The position numbers and the translations under genes were made by a program. Source: Pezizomycotina sp. ARF18 (lineage: Eukaryota; Ascomycota). From it: a stretch of 64,000 nt of DNA. The stretch lies in assembly GCA_002224055.1 (NCBI GenBank), contig AZLU01000089.1, positions 89,727-153,726 on the forward strand, written 5' to 3'. The notes under the pieces were generated by a model. The model did not search any database and had not been told where the DNA came from. It worked only from the letters and a program-made list of their open reading frames with translations. This document shows positions 13,026 to 25,913 of this stretch, piece after piece (position 1 is the stretch's first letter; each line of letters opens with the position of its first letter).

Positions 13026-15295
13026 GCTTTCTGGGGGTTGGGATGTCGCGATGTGTGGTATCACCAGGAAATATACGACTCGGACGTGTCTCGCGTCGGC
13101 ATGCGGCAGCGCGTATGAAGAGAACTTGAGAAAAATATTCCTTCAACATGAAGACGCTAGCTTGGAGAAACAAAATTACTTACGCCCCTATGAGGAGAAA
13201 TGGAATCTCTACCACTCCGAAGAAGAAGAGCGGCGCGTAAGGTTAGTCGCGCCGAACTTTAGTAAATTTGCTGCTATTCCTGGCTGCCGGGTTCGTTTGT
13301 TTCTGAAAATAGATAGAGTTCAAAGATTGGAGTATCAGCGTTATCGATACGACAGGAATCCAATCTAACGAAGCTTTCCACTAGGCCGTATTGACGAAAG
13401 TTTGAAACGCGGTATGCGCTCGTGGGGTCAAGGAATATCGGATGCCTAGTAGGAAAGATACACTGGAGTCCGTAGTCTAGGACGAAGATCAAAGCGTCTA
13501 TGAAGATTCATAGTCTGGGCCTGTAGAAGCTGATAACCTAGAGCTAATAGCCGCCAGCAGGTTAAGGCTAAATATTGTTTCAACAGAAGAAATATCGCGA
13601 ACATAATCGAGCTATCTCTCGAATTAGTATAGAACAGCGCTGTCATGGCGGCACTTTAAACTCAACGTTGGCATCCATAGCATTATAGGTGGAGTTAGGA
13701 AGATCCAGGTATTCAGTCGAACCACGTGGTGGACCTAATTATAGAAATGGTTTGGATACGTTATCCAGTTCCCCAGCTTTAGTACGTCTCCGGGGTTCTG
13801 GTAAGTCAGGTACTTTCATCCTCATCTTAATTTGAAACGATAGACCTGGCCGAGAATCTGTAGGATGGTATTATGATTGGCTTTCCAGATCTCTTCATCG
13901 TCTCTTCTCGGAATAGGGCATGTTTCTGCAACCTCTGCTAAAGGATGGCTAAATTTAATTCTCCTACGTGTAATGCCTGCACGGCCTGCCTCCCTGGCCG
14001 GTCTCCTAGGAAGGCTGCATTGCATTGCATTACATACATGCAGGTCTTTATATTACGCGACCTGCAGACGACAATAATTTTCCATTAATATTTGCGGCGT
14101 GAGGATCACAAGAAAAGGCTGAACAATCCTATTGATGCGAATTTTTGCCGTCACAGGTCTAAGCGCGGGAGTTGTCTGATTGGCTAAGCGCCAACGCTCA
14201 GCAGGGATCCGAGGTGGTTCTAATCAAATTAGGTTTTACGAAGAACCCCCAGCGCTTACTGACGTGCAGCCTTCCCTGTAAGTGTAAGGTGGGTTAAAAT
14301 CTTACGACTTCGACCACTAGAATACAGGGCTGTGACTATTATTATCCTAAGATCATATATCACACTCCCAGCCGAATTGCTGAGGTGTATACTATAAGTA
14401 CTGTCACAGTTTTATACTATTTAACAGACGTTATAACGATCGAATTACTCAATACGTAGCCTCCAGAAATTTCATGTTTCTCGAGTATCATATATGCAAC
14501 GGATCCATATCTACTCACGCAAGTAGTTCCGCGTGAGATTGCTCTGGGTGTTGTTTGTTTACTATATTCGCTTCAGGCGCTCATAAACCCGCTAAGGAAT
14601 AAGCTCACGTTATTACGGCATCATTGCACCAATCATCAATGTTTCTTAAAACCAGACTTAAATTCTCGGCTCTGCATGATACAATCAACGTACTGATCAT
14701 TCATCTTGCGTCTACCCATGCTATTGTTATTATAAGGATTATGCGCATTCTGGCCTCATGCGATCCTACGCGCTCCGTGTGAGTCGTAAGTATGAGCAAC
14801 GCTGTCACGAATATTTGTGCCCACCAGTTTCGGTCTTGGTACGCTATACAGGCTAGCAGAAAATATACAGATTATGAGGCACATAGATATATTACACAAG
14901 GGAGGGAATAGATGAGAGAAAATTTCTTTGGTGCCGGAATTAGATTATAAAATTATAGCCGGAATGATTCCGGGTGATGAACATATTTTTTTTAACAAAG
15001 TCCAGCGAGACCGGCTTTCCAACGTAGTTAAACCGTCATAAACTTAGATTCGAGATTGCCTGGGGAAAACAAAAAAATCTTCTCAAGGCGAATTTGAAGA
15101 GAAGCATGGATGATAGCTATGAGGCAATCTTTTATTTCAGAAAGCGAGGTTAATAGCTTATAAGTCTTCATTTTCCGTCCTTCTTTTCGTTCGTCGCTTT
15201 CGTGAAGATTTTATCGCCGGAGTGTTGAGTGCTTCCATCAATTTACTCTACTTTGAAATCCTACAATGGTACGGCCATACCTCAGGCTTAAAAAG
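13026..15295. other. intergenic region
   Basis: I see no supported gene. A 105-codon open frame on the plus strand at 13051-13368 lies over the promoter side of the Arg/Ser-rich gene and has no recognisable features. The rest is AT-rich and stop-dense in all frames. Confidence 0.5.
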
Positions 15296-15593
15296 ATGAA
15301 GTTCCTTTAGCTACCCTACGAACGCCGCCCTTCTGGGTCTTGCATACATCCTCAACCTGACCGGCTGCGTGAGCGGGATCAACGATGTCCCCAGCCGCCA
15401 CCTCTCCGCCGATCGTACAAGGATCAACTGGATGTCAGACAAGTGGAACAAGGCCAGCGCGAGCTACGACCTTGATTCTCTTCGGCGATGGATTCGGATA
15501 TCTCCGAGTGGAAAGAAAGATATTTTCGGCGAATTCGCGGATGGAAACATTCGACTTCATCGAAACTATCAAGAGTTTGGTCGGGCACGATAG
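15296..15593 (+). CDS. possible small secreted protein
   Basis: An ATG begins MKF and, if one or two missing bases are allowed, runs into NAALLGLAYILNLTGCVSG. That gives a plausible signal peptide ending near GCVSG. The reading then stays open as INDVPSRHLSADRTRINW and WNKASASYDLDSL to a stop at 15591. In the neighbouring frame the end would read METFDFIETIKSLVGHDSA with a stop at 15598, which is equally protein-like. I do not recognise the family. The call rests on the hydrophobic N-terminus and the open reading only. Confidence 0.3.
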
Positions 15594-15927
15594 TGCTTAG
15601 AAGCCGGTGGTGGCTAGAAGCAGGAAATCCTTATATTGCTTGAGGGCTAACTACTAGATCAATAGATTTCGGGATTCCTTTGGTCAATAGTGGAAATAAC
15701 TTCGTCCAATCTCGCGAAGTGTTTTCAACGCTAGCCTGTCTAGAATCGCCCCTGAATGCTCGCGGTCGGTTGCGACTTTGTGATCAAATTAATCGAAGAA
15801 GCCAAAACTGATTTCTAATCTTACGACTTGTGGACATTCTCCTAATCTAGTACGATGCGTTCATCACAGAGATCAATGACCAGGGCTTTTAGCATCTTTT
15901 TTTTCTAGGCGTTGAAGTTCAAAATAA

Positions 15928-15958
15928 TTTATTTATTTATTTATTTATTTTTTTTTTT
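15928..15958. repeat. (TTTA)n microsatellite ending in poly(T)
   Basis: About four to five ATTT units run into a poly(T) stretch. It sits upstream of the DUF6604 gene. Confidence 0.85.
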
Positions 15959-16090
15959 GTTTGTATGGTAAAGTGCTCATTTTTGCAATTTTTGTGCTGT
16001 TTTTCGAGGTGTCGGGCGCCCTCTCACCTCGGTAAGTACTGGAATACTGGAAAAAAGCACCCACGCTAAATACCCTGGGTCAAAATCACC

Positions 16091-16951
16091 AGTTCAGGCA
16101 TTCGCGTTTACAAGAAACCTACACTTACACCACCTACAAGAAACGTACCGATAACGTCGCGAAATACCTCGAGGAAACGGCAAAGAAATCGGATACAAGA
16201 TTGAGCCGCGTGGAAGCGCGACCACCGCCGGCAATGCCTCGCTTGAAGGAATTACAACGCCCTCATCATCGTATCGGATCGAATCGCCCCTGCTCATCGA
16301 GTACGCAACAGCAATCCTAGACGCGAAGTCGCTACGTGTCACCATGCCGAAATCTGTTATCTCGACATCGAAGAGTCATTGTATTTGCGGCGACGCGCTG
16401 CTCGGTTCCATTCTCAATCTCCGGCCTCACTGACGAAGGAGGGCGCGATCGCAGGGCACGATTATTTCATCGAAGTACTTGAAAGTGTTCTTAATCTGTT
16501 GGAGCCCTGCTCCGAAGGGTAGTACAGAAGACTGAGGAAGTGGGCAAGGGCGAAGCGATTCAAGGGCAAGACAGGTTGACGAGCAGGTTCGAAGGATTAA
16601 ATGTGCAAGACACGGTCGCGGAAGACCAACCCACATCGCAGAAGCGCGCCAGGCCGTCTCCCACAAAGAAGCCTAAGACGACATCCATCAATGAAGAAGC
16701 CGAGATTGGTCTGGCCGCGTTCTGCCTATTCGAAGACCTCAACATGGTGCGGAGCTTTGTTAAACGAGTTTGGCAGGAATACAATAACATTGTGAGGACG
16801 GCACGGATCTCATGACGGCATCACTGATCACCAACACCGCCATCGATCTTGTCCGGCGAATGGACGAAGACTTAAGACGAACTTTCCAGCACCAAAGTCT
16901 TACTACGATATCTTCGAGCTCATCCGATCCATCTTCACTAGGAGGCAATAA
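16091..16951 (+). CDS. DUF6604 domain protein (5' end uncertain)
   Basis: The reading matches the DUF6604 domain, found at the N-terminus of many fungal proteins of unknown function. Segments in order: TYTTYKKRTDNVAKYLEETA, then GYKIEPRGSATTAG, then HDYFIEVLESVLNLLEP, then EIGLAAFCLFEDLNMVRSFV followed by RVWQEY, then TASLITNTAIDLVRRM, and SYYDIFELIRSIFTRRQ with a stop at 16949. The FCLFEDLNxVRxFV and ASLxTNTAIDLVRR blocks are characteristic. The segments alternate between frames, consistent with single missing bases. A likely intron (donor GTAAGT at about 16032, acceptor CACCAG at 16090) precedes the first domain segment, and the exon before it is not clear. Some DUF6604 proteins continue much further, but here a gene on the other strand begins soon after. 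The function is unknown. Confidence 0.8.
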
Positions 16952-17132
16952 CTTCCCCTTCCTCCCGGAAAGACCCTTTTTCTCCTTCTTGCTTGCATCC
17001 TCGAGGGCTTCGGCGTGGGTTTCCCTGCACCCTTTTCTTTCCAGGTGGTGATGTCATGCCAAGGAGCTTGCGTCTACGGGGCTCCCAGAACTCCAAGATT
17101 TCAGCCTCCTTTAGAGGTCTGAGTTTCTGTTC

Positions 17133-18079
17133 TCACGGGTCATCAGTGTCTTCAAGATGCTTTGGAGCCTTTTTTTCTGGAGAGCAAGTTAGCCAAGCAC
17201 GAAATAGGAGACTATATAACAACGCAACTGCAATAGTAATACTTACTATAGTCAGCCTTGGCCTCAAGCTCCGGGTCCGGTCGCATAATGCTCAGAAACC
17301 GTTCTTTCTGGGACGTTTCCTTAGCCTCTCGCCCCCCATCTTTATCTCCCAGCCTCTTCATCCGAGTTAGTGCCTTTCTAGCTTCTCTGCTCCTCAAAAC
17401 CATGCCGGTGAACGCTAGATTGACCGGCTCACAAGCGCGGGCGCTCGGATCGGTCGAAAAGTCGCCGTCGGAGTAGCCAAGGATAATGCGTTGACCGTTC
17501 AAGTTAGGACTTTAAATTTTGCAAGCTATTTGTGCACATTATGTCAGCGTGAAATTAATGATAATTGTCAATGCAAAGTAGAGGGCAATGATCTACGATC
17601 GTGAAATTACAGGGCGTAAAGCGATGTGACCACGACGAGTTGTAATCAACCAAACCGCCTGAAGTCGAATAAACTTAAGGGAACAAAATATTTGGATCGG
17701 GGCGATCGCACCGAAGAACTGAGCTCCCGCGACAGCCAGTCGGATTTTGCCCGTCCCCGTCATCTCTTTGGTCGGCCCCACAGATAGGTTTCTCAATTTT
17801 TTCAAATCGAGCTTTTATTTCTGCTCGAGGGCCCGACAACTTGATTGCGCGGGGAGCCTGATCATCTCCTGGCTCTTCATCGTCTTCTTCCAAAGTCGGA
17901 AACACGATCGAGCCTGCTCTGGGCTCTGCCCGTAGAACCAAGTCCAGCTGTGGATAGTTATGTTTAGGTTTCTGTAACTCCGCGTTCCGCCAGAATTGAG
18001 AAGCCCGGCGCCCTCCGGGTTGATAATCTGGTGGTGGATGGAGTATGAGTCCTCGCCATCTGGCCGGCCATACCACCAT
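17133..18079 (-). CDS. hypothetical protein, converging on the DUF6604 gene
   Basis: Two open segments on the minus strand may belong to one gene. The first (18079-17675) starts MVVWPARWRGLILHPPPDY and includes the acidic stretch FPTLEEDDEEPGDDQAPR. The second (17502-17260) reads GQRIILGYSDGDFSTDP, then NLAFTGMVLRSREARKAL, then SIMRPDPELEAKADY. It ends at a good donor GTAAGT. A branch site CTAAC and acceptor CTCCAG about 70 bp on continue the frame as KKKAPKHLEDTDDP and a stop at 17133, which supports this as real coding sequence. How the first segment joins the second is unresolved. I do not recognise the family. Confidence 0.45.
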
Positions 18080-20856
18080 TTACTCCCGCGAGTTCCTCTT
18101 CTTTCAGGGGAACTTGCGCCGTATTACGGCCCATATGCGCATGACGTCTAGAACTCGGTATAAGCTCGATTTCTTTGCCTTCTTCATGAGCGGCAACTGT
18201 ACATAGCCCGAAGATGTTAGCTCTTTTTCTGTCAAATAGTTAGTTTAGGGACTTTTTTGCTACTTACGGTACCATGTTCCTCCCGTTTCGCCAGAAATCT
18301 TATGAACAGTTCTATAGTTTCTTGCGGAACTCGGGCAGCAATAAGGACAGGAAGAATACGCGCAGCGCGAAGATTAACCGTAGTCGCTGCCCATAAGAAG
18401 GCGCATGGTATGAGCTAGCTTCGTAGTTTCATGGTGCTATCGCTCCTTGTCCCTGTCCTGGTCAGTCCTCGATAGTAAGACAGAGCTAGATTCAACTGAA
18501 GCAATGAACTTAGAGCTGAAGTGGATTCTATAAGTGAATGAAAGGGGTGACACCAAACGAAACTTCACTTTGCTTTCAAAGTGTTGAAATCTTACAATGA
18601 TAAATGCTCAAATGATGACCATTATTTATAGACGAACACATAAAGCGCTAGACAAGATCAGTGTTTCCTAACGAAACATTCTAGGCTAAGAAACTTGAGA
18701 TATGTTTCATAAGTACGTGTTTATAGTATCATAGAGGTTTTGTGTTCATACCAGTCCAGACGCCAACGAGTGAAACATATTACAAGCTAGTTGTGAATCA
18801 TAACGATTATAAAAGGGACATTATGAAAACCCAACCTTAGGGTTTTTCGACGAGAAATTAACTCCAAGATATGATGATCTGATTACAGCAAATACACGGT
18901 CAGACATAAAGTTCTAGACCCCGCCACAGAACGCGGAACCTCGGACTAAGATAATGAAGAAAGAAAACAATGTTACCTCCGTATGCGTAGCCTGCAGTTG
19001 CGATAATACCGGAATATAAGTTGGAGCATCAATATATATATTCTTTTAATATGTAATTCGTGACCAGCGTGGAGAAAGAATTGTAAGGACAGCTGCCTAG
19101 ACGTTCTAAGATTCTCCGATGATGGTGGATGTAGAGCTTGAAACCTTATGAGGATATACGGACGGCATAGAGATATATTAGAAGATACTAGTATTTGAGA
19201 CAACAGCTAATTGTCGAAATTCACATTGCTTTTCTTCGTATCTCTAGAGAATTAATAATAGTAGCTTGATTGGTGAAAACACGCCGGGTCCAAACTGAGA
19301 GTTATTTGATTTCATCATAACCGCTTCAGTCTAGAGCATCCTGAATTTCACGCACAAATCTGCCATCTACAAAGTTATATGTATAATTACCAAACAGTCT
19401 GGCTATTCCGTCCGTCGATCTAGACACTCCAGGAAGTCGTCAAGATTGCTATCCTGATAGTAGGCTAAGAATCCGGCGAGCCCTTCAAGATTTCCGAAAC
19501 TGCTCTCTTTACTATTGGACACAGGATGAACCGAGTTGCCTGCACCCAAATCAGATTCCACGATATACGTTCGGGGGCTGACGGCAAGTACAACACAGAC
19601 AAGCTCGTTCAACCATACAAGAGCTATGATCACGCGCCAATAATTACACATTTTTTCTCTAGGGCGCCGTTTCTTTTTGCGTTACGATATCTAATCTTGA
19701 CCTGAAAATTTCCAGTGTATCTCGAGGGAAAAAGTTTGCGCGATGTCGATATCGGCCTTCAAGTTCCATCGCCCGGAGAAATACCGTCGTTATACGCGGA
19801 AAATTGAGTTGAGATATTCACCTGAAGAAATATTATGTGAGACCACGATAGCGTTCCTTGTCTAGCTCGTTCTCGAAGACATATTTTCAAAGACACACTA
19901 TAAGTCTGGATCTCGCGCTATCTAACAATGTCTCGGATACTACTTAATAACAAAATTAATGCGATAATTTCTTGGCTTAGAAATGTGCCAATGAGCGGTA
20001 TAGCTTAACAAAGTGGCCTCCCTGAACCTTTCTTGAGATGTTAATTTGCAACGTATATACATTAGCATTGCGCCACAGCATGCTCGAGAAACTGAGCTTG
20101 CTGAGTTGGATCTGGTACTTTTATGGAAGGAATTGATTTATACCGGAATTTCCAGGCTGAATGCTAAATCGTTCAAAAAGAGATGTTGAATTGACAACTA
20201 GAATTCGGGGGCTACGCTAAATCGCTAGCATAAAGCGCCTCTCTGGAATCAAGCTAGGACAGTCAGTATGTCCTATTACCATAAAGGCGTCTTGCCGGGT
20301 ACATTGCAGCTAATTATTAGTTATCAGCATGGTAGGATCCTCTGACATGGTTAACATTCGAAACTGTTGCCTTTGATTGCGGTGTACCGCCTTCTGAAGT
20401 AGTATGCTACCTGCCGACCGCAGACTTGAGCGGGTTGTACATGTTCGCTTTAACCGCAGCGCCATCGAAACGCGTTGGGGCTCTATTAAAAGGAACACCG
20501 CCCATTGTGTCGCGGCTATTATAGCTGCGCATCTTTATGCGCTATCACCATTTTGGCCAGCATGGCTTTGACAGAAACGTTGTTGCCTTTGAAATCTTGA
20601 CAATAATCCAAATTTATAAGCTGCGAGGTTCCCCGCCCGTGAGAAACCTATCCGTAGGGTTCAGATCAATACGCCTTACATTATCTTCGCTATTCAATTC
20701 CAAGAAAACATTAACATCTTCTACTGTACAGTCAAATCATCGTTCGACAGCTCATGCTCTTCTATTTTCAGCTTTTTACCCCCTCGTAATCCAAATTCTT
20801 ACTTAAACCTAAACTTACTCTCAAACGTCCAACCCATATCCGACGACTCTCGAAAG
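18080..20856. other. AT-rich intergenic region
   Basis: I see no supported gene. Open frames are short (under 90 codons) and lack family features. The final 150 bp before 20857 are CT-rich and probably the promoter and leader of the next gene. Confidence 0.5.
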
Positions 20857-21603
20857 ATGCTCCAGTGCACAGCCCGCACGGTATTTGCGCTTGTGGTTCT
20901 GCTCCGGCAGGTTGTACCCATCGAAGGCGCAAGTCAGCGTGGAGGATCTCCTATCGACAACCTACCTTCGCTCATAAAACGCACAACCAAAGAAATGGAA
21001 CGATTGGGATACCCGCAATTTGACCAGAATCTCATCGATGCACTTCCACCTAGTGACCGGATGAAATGCAACTACTGCCGGTGCGTACATGTTGCGAAGT
21101 CAGGCTCGGAGAGAGAGGTCAAGCATTGCGACGGCGCTGGATATGACATTTCGGATTCATTCGGACTAGACGAGCAGTGGAGAACGGAAAACGGATTTAT
21201 AGGGGAGGGGCAATCGAGTGGTGCAAAAGACACATGGGCTATCGCTGTTCCCCCAAGGAACAGAAGCAGCCAGTTCACAAGAAAACAAAAGGCGGAAGGC
21301 CCTATGCGACGCGAACACGAAAGAGCCGCCGGTAGAAGCTTGCAAATGCGATTGCGTTAGAGGTAAGGTTCGATGTTCGCCTAGGGTTTGGAAGTTTGTT
21401 ACTGGTCAACATACCACACATGGTGGTAAGCGAGAAGGGGGATAAGCCGGGAAGGTATCGATGCGCAATGCGGTAAGATTTGCCGGTGCCCTCCTCCTCG
21501 TCCACCAAGCGTATGGAAAGCTAAAGGTAAAATCGAGCCCTTCCCTGCGTCAGACTCGAATAATCCGATGGCTTTAGGCAATCTGGTAGCTCACGATAAT
21601 TGA
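20857..21603 (+). CDS. small secreted protein with three C-x2-C-x-C modules
   Basis: The N-terminus MLQCTARTVFALVVLLRQVV is a plausible signal peptide. The mature part holds three short Cys modules. Module 1 is KCNYCRCVH followed by a later HCDGAG. Module 2 is ACKCDCVRGKVRCSPRVWK, in the next frame. Module 3 is QCGKICRCPPPRPPSVWK, back in the first frame, followed by a stop at 21601. The shared pattern is roughly C-x(1-3)-C-x-C, then in two modules a P..VWK ending. The second frame change fits one missing base in the G run near 21437. The first change (about 21210-21290) could be an intron or an error. The spacing resembles pacifastin or VWC-like small disulfide domains, but I do not claim membership. 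The protein at 30.3 kb carries the same motif, so these may be a small family of apoplastic or surface proteins. Confidence 0.65.
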
Positions 21604-21973
21604 GTTATTATCTCTTGCTCTCTTCCCTATGTCAAACTCGGACCTCATAATCAATGGATTCACTCCGCTAAATTGGAGAATCCGGAAATCTAAGGAGCTA
21701 GATGAAGAGGAGGAGGAGATTTAACATCACCTACCGCGTTATGTTCTTGTCTGTTTCAACGCGTATCCAATTCAGATCGGCTGCGATCGTCTGTACATTA
21801 TATCGCTTCTATACTATGACTTTTCTCCATCTCAAAAATTCAGTTACTTCTTGGAATTTACAAATTCTTCTCATTCTCGAAATATGCCGGATATATAAAA
21901 ATTACCATACGAGATATTTGAATGAAGAAAATAGAAGGTCTAATACATCAGAAATAAACAACAAGCCAAATAA
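21604..21973. other. short intergenic region between convergent genes
   Basis: These 370 AT-rich bases lie between the 3' ends of two converging genes. They presumably hold both terminators and polyadenylation signals. I see no gene. Confidence 0.6.
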
Positions 21974-23727
21974 TCAAATACCGCTCAGCCGATGCCCATC
22001 ATCAAACCACTTCTCAATGTCCTGGTACGGCCAGCACTTGTCAAACAAATGTAAGCTCGGCATCCTCCACAGATCAACCTTGATATCCGAAATAATATCG
22101 ATATCCAGATAAACATGCTCATCCAGCTCAATATTAAAATTAACGCCCTCGCACCCGTTGATCGGCTGGAAGCCCTTCTTCAGATTGCCATCGCCGTCCA
22201 AAACAGCAGTCCAATCAACCTCCGCTTTCGCCTGTACGTACGCCTCATTCATCAGCGAGAAGCCCTTGTTCATGTTAAACGCCTCGATACCCAAGTGGAG
22301 ACCGAAGCGTACCCCGCGCGTGCCGTCGCCGCTATGTCCGCCTCGATCTTCGCGAAGGGAGACCATGTCGGCTTCGACCACTGGCTCATGCTCTTCTTGT
22401 GGTCGTCGATATCGATGACTACTTTGACGCTGTCCCACTTGATGTCACCGCCCATACTTATCGTGCCCGTCGTGCTCAGTTGCATATTCAGGAATGGTAT
22501 AACGTCGAAGCTCGGGCCGATAGTCACGACGCCGCCGAGAGAAAGCCCTGGTAGGCCGACAGATAAGGTTTGGCTGATCTCTGCCATGAGTTTAGCACGG
22601 TCGGCATCGGAGTGGAGGCTTTTGTACAGCTCTAATGCGATCTCGAGATGTCCGTAGAGATCGTCGGAGCCGACGACAACGTTACCGGAGATCAGGTGCT
22701 TGATGTCCCACGCGATGTGACCGGACGTCGTAATATGACCCCCCAGACCGCAGGATTTACAGTAGACGCGGAAGTCGTTCTGAGGGTTACGCCAGAAGGT
22801 TATGTCTTGCCGAAGGAAGCCGGGTAGGGCAAAAGTCTTGTTGAAGTCGATGGATTCGGCTACAACGACCATGAGTCTGTCAGAATGCGCAATCTGTATA
22901 GAATGGATCTCTCTCTAGATTACTCTGACTTACTATGTCTTTTCCCGTTGCTAACGACAGGTTGGCTCGGCGTATCGCTTGCGGCTAGCGCCTGGACATC
23001 CACGCGACTAGGTAAGGAAGCGAAGGTCGGCCATGCATCATCATCCGGAGGTCCTCCGAAGCCGGAGTACGGTCTCATTTCTCCAGGTCCGTATTTCTTG
23101 TTATCATGCACGTCTTTCGCCTCCTGGTGGTCCTTCCCCCATCCAGCTTCGTAGGCCAGGAGAGAATCTTCGATCTCAACCTCTTTATAAGGGAAAGTAA
23201 TGGTTTTCGCATCGTTTTCGATGGTACCGCTGCCGCTAAGTTTCTTCAGATGGAACTCAGTCTCCTCTCCGCAGTTCTCACCGTACGCGTCGAGAAGAAC
23301 CACGCCAGCCTTCCATTTACTCTTCGCGGCATTGAACGAATCATCGCCGTCGAAGGTTATGCTAACCTTATCGTTAGACTCCGAGCAGGCGCACTTGACA
23401 ATGGTGTCAGCGCCATCGAGTCCCACCGTCGGATCGTGGAATATAAACTGCAGTTGTCCGTTGACCGGTACTTGATCGTCGATAGCGTCAGAGGGATCGC
23501 CGAGATACACGTTCAGCGATGTGGAGGGGTAAGGCGGTCGAGGGACTTGGAGTTGCCTGAAAATATGGGGAGGAGGACTGTGTGTTTTATAGCGGCATAC
23601 TCCTCTTCCGTGTACGGGATATTATCTGTTCTCGCGTTTGGGCTGGGGCACGCGGTTTTACGGACAGGGGCACAGCGAAGACCGTCGTGGAGAGCAGTAA
23701 GGTTGCTGCTGTAATCGAGTAACGCAT
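21974..23727 (-). CDS. secreted protein with DUF7029- and DUF7223-like domains
   Basis: This is a secreted protein of about 580 residues. It starts MRYSITAATLLLSTTVFAVP, a clear signal peptide. After a frame break the first domain reads GQLQFIFHDPTVGLDG, KCACSESNDKVSITF, DDSFNAAKSKWKAGVVLLDA and CGEETEFHL, the pattern of the fungal DUF7029 domain. The second part reads DFNKTFALPGFLRQDITFW, FRVYCKSCGLGGHITTSGHI and PGLSLGGVVTIGPSFDVIP, like DUF7223. It finishes with EAYVQAKAEVDWTAVLDGDG and VYLDIDIISDIKVDLW. These families occur in secreted fungal proteins of unknown function. Three frame breaks (about 23590, 22900, 22310) leave the domains continuous. I see no GPI or transmembrane segment at the end. 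Confidence 0.8.
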
Positions 23728-25913
23728 ATTGCTACAAAATATTCGATCTAATAGACCTAAACGTACATAAAATAGACGCAAATTGAGGAGAGATCTCGGT
23801 TTCCAGAAAGCATATTAAGAGTATCGTTCATGACCAGCTGGACGTCTTATTGTTTATATACCTCATACAGTCACACTAATAGGTCATCATCAATCATCCG
23901 AACTCAAGGCCAACAATCGAAGGTGATAATATGAACCCACTGAGACTGGTTATCTTCTTGTTCCACACAAATCCTGTCCCGTTCCAGGGTCTGCCCGGCC
24001 CTGCCTCGTGTCTGATCATCATACTAAGAGATTGATACGCTCAACATTCTTCTGATGGCCATGTTTCGCTTAGTTTACTATTAATTCTATCAGGATATTA
24101 AGGTTTCTTAGGATGTGCCGTAAGCTGCCTTCGTGACCGTTCGTTTCCGTCCATTAGTCTAAGACAGCGATCCGCTTTCCCTCAACAACGGTTTCCTCAA
24201 CGAGGTTATTGTTCAGCGCTAGTGATCTTGGCTTATTTTCTCACGAACCACGATCTCGCAACTGTATCCGAAAAGAAACAGATTCTACCGTTGTGATTCT
24301 GGAAGAAAAGGGAAGCTTCGATGCTTATGTATCGCCTGGCTAGGTAACTTAGAAACACTCCCGATAGAGAGAACGGAAAAAGTGGGGCTCATGGTTTCTA
24401 CCCTTGCAGGCCTCCTTCCGTTTGGTGAGATTGACCAGCTTCCCCGCCGAGGTCGTTGTATTGTCTTGAGCCGCCCCGAGTTACCCTTCACGGTGACCAA
24501 GAAACGATGTCACAGTATCTCGCCTCTTTTCGTCGGATAGAGTGATACTTGAGCCCCAGATGTTTCTCGTTTGAAGTCGGGGTTCAGACTTATCTTATAA
24601 ACCGTTCCCCGCCTTCCCTTTTTTCGTGCAACGTCTCCTCGATTAGTTTACTCGGCTTTTGGTTCCTTATTTCGAACTATTCAATAATAATCCCATTATT
24701 TTAATTATATGGAGTCATAGAGGACAGTTCCCTATCTTCGGCATGGCGCTAGGATGACGATGTGGGCGGTATTCTCAATTAGCATTCGCGCCGCGACTCC
24801 CGAGCAGACATTCAGATCTCATACTTAGCTTCGCCTGATGATTTGATTGAAACCTGAAGTCTGAAGAGTCATGTTATCTCGAACCTGCGTTCGAAAGGAC
24901 ACCCGGAAACAACTGTCTTTTTCACGCATAGAGCAAAAATATCGTGGCACGAGAGGCTTCGGCTTCTCCCCGCCCAATCGATAAAAAGGGGGCGTCTCAA
25001 AAGGCGAATCGCGACCCTTAGAACCAATAACTGAACAAAGCGAGAATAGAAGACGAGAGCTGTAAAAGTGGAGAACATCATGTACGAAGCTTCGGAACAT
25101 TCTCTATTTCTGTCCTGCTGTCGTCATCGGGCTAAGAAGAAGAATAATTCACAGATTCCGGTCGCCGGTGCCGGTTCACGGACCTCGATATCGCTAGATG
25201 AAGCTTGAGGGGATCGCGGAACCTGCCCAAGTATTTCGCTCAGAGAAATTGGCGTCCTTTACCACAGAGCCCACCATAAGCAAGTCGACAATTTCTCATG
25301 CCAATCTGGGGGATTTGGCGAGAACAGGATGTGGACAAAAGTCTGGCGTGTGGGGCCGAGTATTTGCATTGTATCTTTTTAACACGATCTTGGAAATTAC
25401 TCAATTCAACGACGAGCTAGCAACGATACAGGTAACTGTACTTCGCAGTATGATAAATGTGATGCCCCACACCACCAGACTTTTGCCGACCTCCTGAACA
25501 AGAAAACAGGATGGCAGGATCGGTATTTCGCTCATGGTGCCAAATGAGTGCCATTTCCGAGTCCATGATCGGCACCGCTAGTTGAACTAACGGGATGATC
25601 AAACAATAGACGAGAACAAATGGGAGAACAGAGCGGCGAGACGCGAGTCTGAGGAAAGCAAGAAAAGCAGCACGCGGTGGCCAAAAAAATTGCACACTTT
25701 TGAAAACCACATAATATAAAAAACCACCAAAAACCATCTGTATCAATAACTTAATTCTAACGCCCTCCCTACGCAATAATAATAAAAATAATTAATTATT
25801 ATCAGTTAACAGATTCTAAAGCTTTATTTTATATAATTATCTCTCAGCGGCCCTGCCTTCGTAAACTGGCATCAGAACGAAAAATACGTTCTCGTCAAGT
25901 TTATCGATATAGG
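23728..25913. other. intergenic region
   Basis: I see no supported gene. A 119-codon minus-strand frame at 25417-25776 has a hydrophobic stretch but no recognisable pattern. The last 100 bp lead into the next gene. Confidence 0.5.

Noticed and set aside
13051-13368. 105-codon plus-strand frame
   Set aside because: It lies across the promoter side of the minus-strand Arg/Ser-rich gene and has no features of its own.
22115-23714. Long plus-strand frames opposite the DUF7029/DUF7223-like gene
   Set aside because: They are shadows. The minus strand carries the signal peptide and conserved domain text.
25417-25776. 119-codon minus-strand frame with a hydrophobic segment
   Set aside because: It has no family pattern, an AT-rich non-coding context and no promoter signal. 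It is probably a chance frame.
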